DNA from: Pseudomonadota bacterium
Lineage (GTDB): Bacteria; Pseudomonadota; Alphaproteobacteria; Rhizobiales; Aestuariivirgaceae
Reading direction: 5' to 3'
NCBI GenBank assembly: GCA_016522385.1
Contig: JAEKFU010000732.1
Location: 1-9,920, forward strand
Length of the DNA: 9,920 nt
In this document: in pieces, positions 7,565-9,920 of the stretch
Position numbering within the stretch: the stretch's first letter is position 1
Layout: every line of letters begins with the position of its first letter
Translations under genes and position numbers: made by a program
Notes under the pieces: model-generated
What the model was told of the DNA's origin: nothing
The model's database searches: none
What the model saw: only the letters and a program-made list of their open reading frames with translations

Positions 7565-8572
7565 ATGACCGATATTAATCTCGTTCGGGCCGGAACTCTT
7601 TTGCCAATTGTTGAAATTGTCGATCAGCGGGGAGCAGATCTGAATCGCATATTTGCGAAATCCGAGCTCTCTATCAGCGTCTTGCTGACGCCAGATCTGC
7701 TGGTTCCGCTACGCAGACGATTTTTGCTGTGTGAGAATGCTGCGCGCGAACTGTGCGATCCGATGTTTGGCGCAAATCTCGGACTTGGCGCAGATCTCGA
7801 TGAACTTGGTGATTGGGGGGCGCTTGTCGCCAGTGCAGCGACGCTCGAATTGGCGATAAAGCAAGGGTGCGACCACCTTGATTTGCTGCAATCGGGATCG
7901 GTTGCGGAATTGAAGAATGACGGTCCCAACAGGTTGTGGTTCTACCATGTGAATGATCCTACGACGATCGGTCGGGACCAGGACGCCTTGCTGGCAATTG
8001 GTGTCATGACCAGAGTGATCAAATATCATTGTGGGCAGGATTGGTGGCCGAAAGCAGTCGTAGTCCCAAACAGTTCGCAGGTTCGGGACACGGATGTGGT
8101 GGACACATTGAGAACAACCGTTTGGCGCACTGGCGACCGGTTCGGGGTCGTGTTCTGCGAGCATTTGCTCCGGCGCTGTCGATGTGGAACGAAGAGGTGC
8201 CGTGCGGTCGCACCGGGATCTTCAATTCCAGACCCGACAGATTTTGTATCGATCATCAAGCACATGTGCGAATTGGCGTTGTTGGACGGCCTGCCAACCA
8301 TCGAGGACATTGCCGACTTGATCGGCATAACACCGCGAACCTTGCAACGCCGCTTGAAGAGAAGCGGGCGGTCTTTCAGGAATATCCTTCATGAACGAAT
8401 GGCGTCGCGCGCTGAAACGTTGCTTGGCGAAGACGGCACTTCAATTTCGGAAATAGCGATCGCGTTGGGATATTCGGACGCCAGTCACTTTGCCCGTGCT
8501 TTCAAGGGCGTTCGAGGTCTGTCTCCAAGACAGCTGCGTAGTGCGCTGGCTCCAGCCGTGCCCGCTGAATAG
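7565..8572 (+). CDS. AraC-family transcriptional regulator
   Basis: This 335-residue protein has an N-terminal ligand-binding/dimerisation half resembling the arabinose_bd-type domain of OruR/ArgR-like AraC regulators (about 10-200). The C-terminal AraC DNA-binding domain has two helix-turn-helix units: IEDIADLIGITPRTLQRRLK at about 246-265 and ISEIAIALGYSDASHFARAF at about 294-313, followed by the family ending G-LSPRQLR. The order and length match the family. It lies 55 nt downstream of the MerR-type gene in the same direction, so cotranscription is likely, and it converges on the second channel gene with only 35 nt between. Odd point: residues 198-212 hold four cysteines and many arginines (see findings). 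The effector and targets are unknown; either adjacent efflux unit is a candidate. Confidence 0.9.
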   Translation: MTDINLVRAGTLLPIVEIVDQRGADLNRIFAKSELSISVLLTPDLLVPLRRRFLLCENAARELCDPMFGANLGLGADLDELGDWGALVASAATLELAIKQGCDHLDLLQSGSVAELKNDGPNRLWFYHVNDPTTIGRDQDALLAIGVMTRVIKYHCGQDWWPKAVVVPNSSQVRDTDVVDTLRTTVWRTGDRFGVVFCEHLLRRCRCGTKRCRAVAPGSSIPDPTDFVSIIKHMCELALLDGLPTIEDIADLIGITPRTLQRRLKRSGRSFRNILHERMASRAETLLGEDGTSISEIAIALGYSDASHFARAFKGVRGLSPRQLRSALAPAVPAE

Positions 8573-8607
8573 GACCGCAGCCAGGGGACCATTAGAGCGT
8601 GTCTTTC

Positions 8608-9267
8608 TCATGACGTGTGTGGCCCAGAAGGATCTCGTCCAAGCAAGCTGACAAGGCGTGCGATCAGGATGGCGATATACAGTACCCCGGTGATGGCCTC
8701 GGTTGCTGACAAGATGCGGGCAGTGGGGCTGATCGGCTTGATGTCGCCAAACCCCAACGTGGTTAGCGTGACATAGCTGTAGTATAAGAAATGTACCGAG
8801 GCATAATTCGGGTCAACGTTCGGTGCCCCAAACGCCGCGGGGTTGATGAGGTAAATAGCCAGATAGGCATCGCCCCAGATTGCACCCAACAGGAGATAGA
8901 CGGTGATCGCAGATGCGATAAGGCTGCGGTCAACGCGTGTTGCCCGAAAAATGTGGCCTAGAATCGCGTAGGCGACAACCCCCAACAACAGAGCATAAAG
9001 CCCATAAGGCCATGGTGTCCCGGCCGTGTCTGGCAGCAGGAATCTCAGACAGATCCAGGCGCTGGCGATTACAATGGCGATTGCGCAGTGGATTTTCGAG
9101 GTGCTGGCATGCAGTACGGCTGCGATCATGACCGGCAGCGACACAATCCCGAGAACATTGTTAGGTGCACCTGTTTCTTCAATGACGGGCGAGAGCAGTA
9201 TGAGAACCAGCAAAGCAGCAAGCAGAGCCTCCGTTTTGTTGGTTCTTATTGTCTCTAGAAGTCTCAA
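8608..9267 (-). CDS. Potassium channel family protein, second copy (Ion_trans_2 type)
   Basis: This 219-residue membrane protein has hydrophobic segments at about 12-29, 38-55, 58-78, 86-108, 115-141 and 183-209. The pore loop carries the filter TLGFGD at 170-175. Over about 50 residues of pore and last helix, 29 positions are identical to the channel at 1352-2125, including LYIAIL versus FYIAIL. No cytosolic ligand-binding domain follows. The only usable start is a TTG at 9265-9267: an in-frame stop lies nine codons upstream and no Met codon occurs until about residue 47, after the first membrane segment. AGGG sits six to seven bases before the TTG. It follows the RND permease fragment on the same strand after 110 nt. 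That gap shows a short direct repeat (CTAACG twice, 9325-9338) but no clear promoter or terminator. Confidence 0.83.
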   Translation of the reverse strand: MRLLETIRTNKTEALLAALLVLILLSPVIEETGAPNNVLGIVSLPVMIAAVLHASTSKIHCAIAIVIASAWICLRFLLPDTAGTPWPYGLYALLLGVVAYAILGHIFRATRVDRSLIASAITVYLLLGAIWGDAYLAIYLINPAAFGAPNVDPNYASVHFLYYSYVTLTTLGFGDIKPISPTARILSATEAITGVLYIAILIARLVSLLGRDPSGPHTS

Positions 9268-9377
9268 CTCGTGCCCTGGCCGTTGGTTCTCTCAAGTTAG
9301 TCGCACGGTCCCTTGTGGCTCAGCCTAACGCTCTAACGGCGGCGCTTCATCTTCTCGGACAATTCAAATGCACCGTT

Positions 9378-9920
9378 TCACTCTGCAGCGACAGCTTCGG
9401 CGTTTTCCGGCACTCCTCTCGATGGGTTTTTCACGCGAAACATCATCGCATAGAGCACCGGCACGACGCCAAGGGTAAAGATCGTCGCCACACCAAGCCC
9501 GAAGGCGATGGCAACGGCCATCCCGAAAAACAGCGGATCGACCGACACGATCAAGGTCATCAGACCTAGAATTGTCGTGACCGTGGTCATCAGAATGGGC
9601 TGCAGGCGCGCAAGACATGCTGTGACAATCGCGTCATAGGGTTCGCGCCCGCTATCAAGTTCAATGTCGATGCGATCGATCAAGACGATGCCGTTATTGA
9701 TAATGATGCCAGCCAGGCTGAGTAGGCCTAAGATGACCATGAACCCGAAGACCGAATTCATGACGATCAGCCCGATTGTGGCACCGATGAAGGTGAGCGG
9801 AATGGTCAGCAAGATAATTCCGGCTCTGCGGAAAGAGTTGAATTGCCAAACCAGCAAGAGGACGATGCCGGCAATGGCAAAGGGCATATTGGCGAATAGA
9901 TAGCCTTGCGCCTTTGCCGA
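9378..9920 (-). CDS. RND efflux permease, C-terminal fragment (cut by window edge)
   Basis: The frame is open to the right edge, so only the last 180 residues of the protein are visible. They cover the TM8-TM12 block of an RND permease: a QFNSFRR turn after the first helix, a Gly/Asn-rich helix LAGIIINNGIVLIDRI, the conserved ARLQPILMTTVTTILG segment, and a final helix ending VLYAMMF. At the position where the other permease in this window has the TM10 proton-relay lysine, this one has Asn (INNGIVLID against IKNAIVLID). The protein ends with an Ala/Glu-rich tail. It is divergent enough from the permease at 2150-5263 to be a different subgroup rather than a recent copy. Upstream genes, including any adaptor, lie outside the window. 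Confidence 0.92.
   Translation of the reverse strand, partial: SAKAQGYLFANMPFAIAGIVLLLVWQFNSFRRAGIILLTIPLTFIGATIGLIVMNSVFGFMVILGLLSLAGIIINNGIVLIDRIDIELDSGREPYDAIVTACLARLQPILMTTVTTILGLMTLIVSVDPLFFGMAVAIAFGLGVATIFTLGVVPVLYAMMFRVKNPSRGVPENAEAVAAE

Noticed and set aside
8573..8607. A terminator between the convergent AraC-type and second channel genes
   Set aside because: The 35 bases show no stem of useful length and no T-run.
1352..9267. A recent duplication of the whole permease-channel unit
   Set aside because: The channels are similar mainly over the pore, and the permease ends differ at key motifs, so the two units are old or independent rather than a fresh copy.

Overview
The window is about 9.9 kb of moderately GC-rich, densely packed bacterial DNA. 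It looks like a Gram-negative proteobacterium. Alphaproteobacterial is my guess from gene style and composition, not something the sequence proves. The Gram-negative call rests on two RND efflux permeases and a lipoprotein periplasmic adaptor.

Layout. (1) Positions 1-107 hold no gene I can support, only a G-rich tract and a hairpin. (2) Positions 108-6417 carry a tightly spaced minus-strand operon. In transcription order it is a lipoprotein RND adaptor, a full-length RND permease, a six-segment K+-channel-like protein, and a GltS-type sodium:glutamate symporter. The gaps are 14, 24 and 14 nt. (3) About 190 bp of divergent regulatory DNA follows, with a perfect 10+4+10 palindrome ending 5 nt before the next start codon. 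(4) Two plus-strand regulators come next: a MerR-family protein with a CarH/LitR-like cobalamin-binding C-terminal half (6589-7509), and an AraC-family regulator (7565-8572). (5) Convergent to these on the minus strand are a second, related K+-channel-like gene (8608-9267, TTG start) and, upstream of it, the 3' end of a second RND permease that runs off the right edge.

How it may work together. The regulator pair sits between two units, each with an RND permease gene followed on the same strand by a K+-channel-like gene. The MerR/B12-type protein is divergent from the complete unit and is the natural candidate for binding the palindrome, controlling itself and perhaps the efflux/channel/symporter operon. 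If it binds adenosylcobalamin as CarH does, the operon could respond to light or cobalamin status. The recurring permease-channel pairing suggests that proton-driven efflux is coupled to K+ flux. These functional links are inference; the gene families and spacing are read directly. No TolC-type outer-membrane factor, RNA gene, CRISPR array or insertion sequence was seen.
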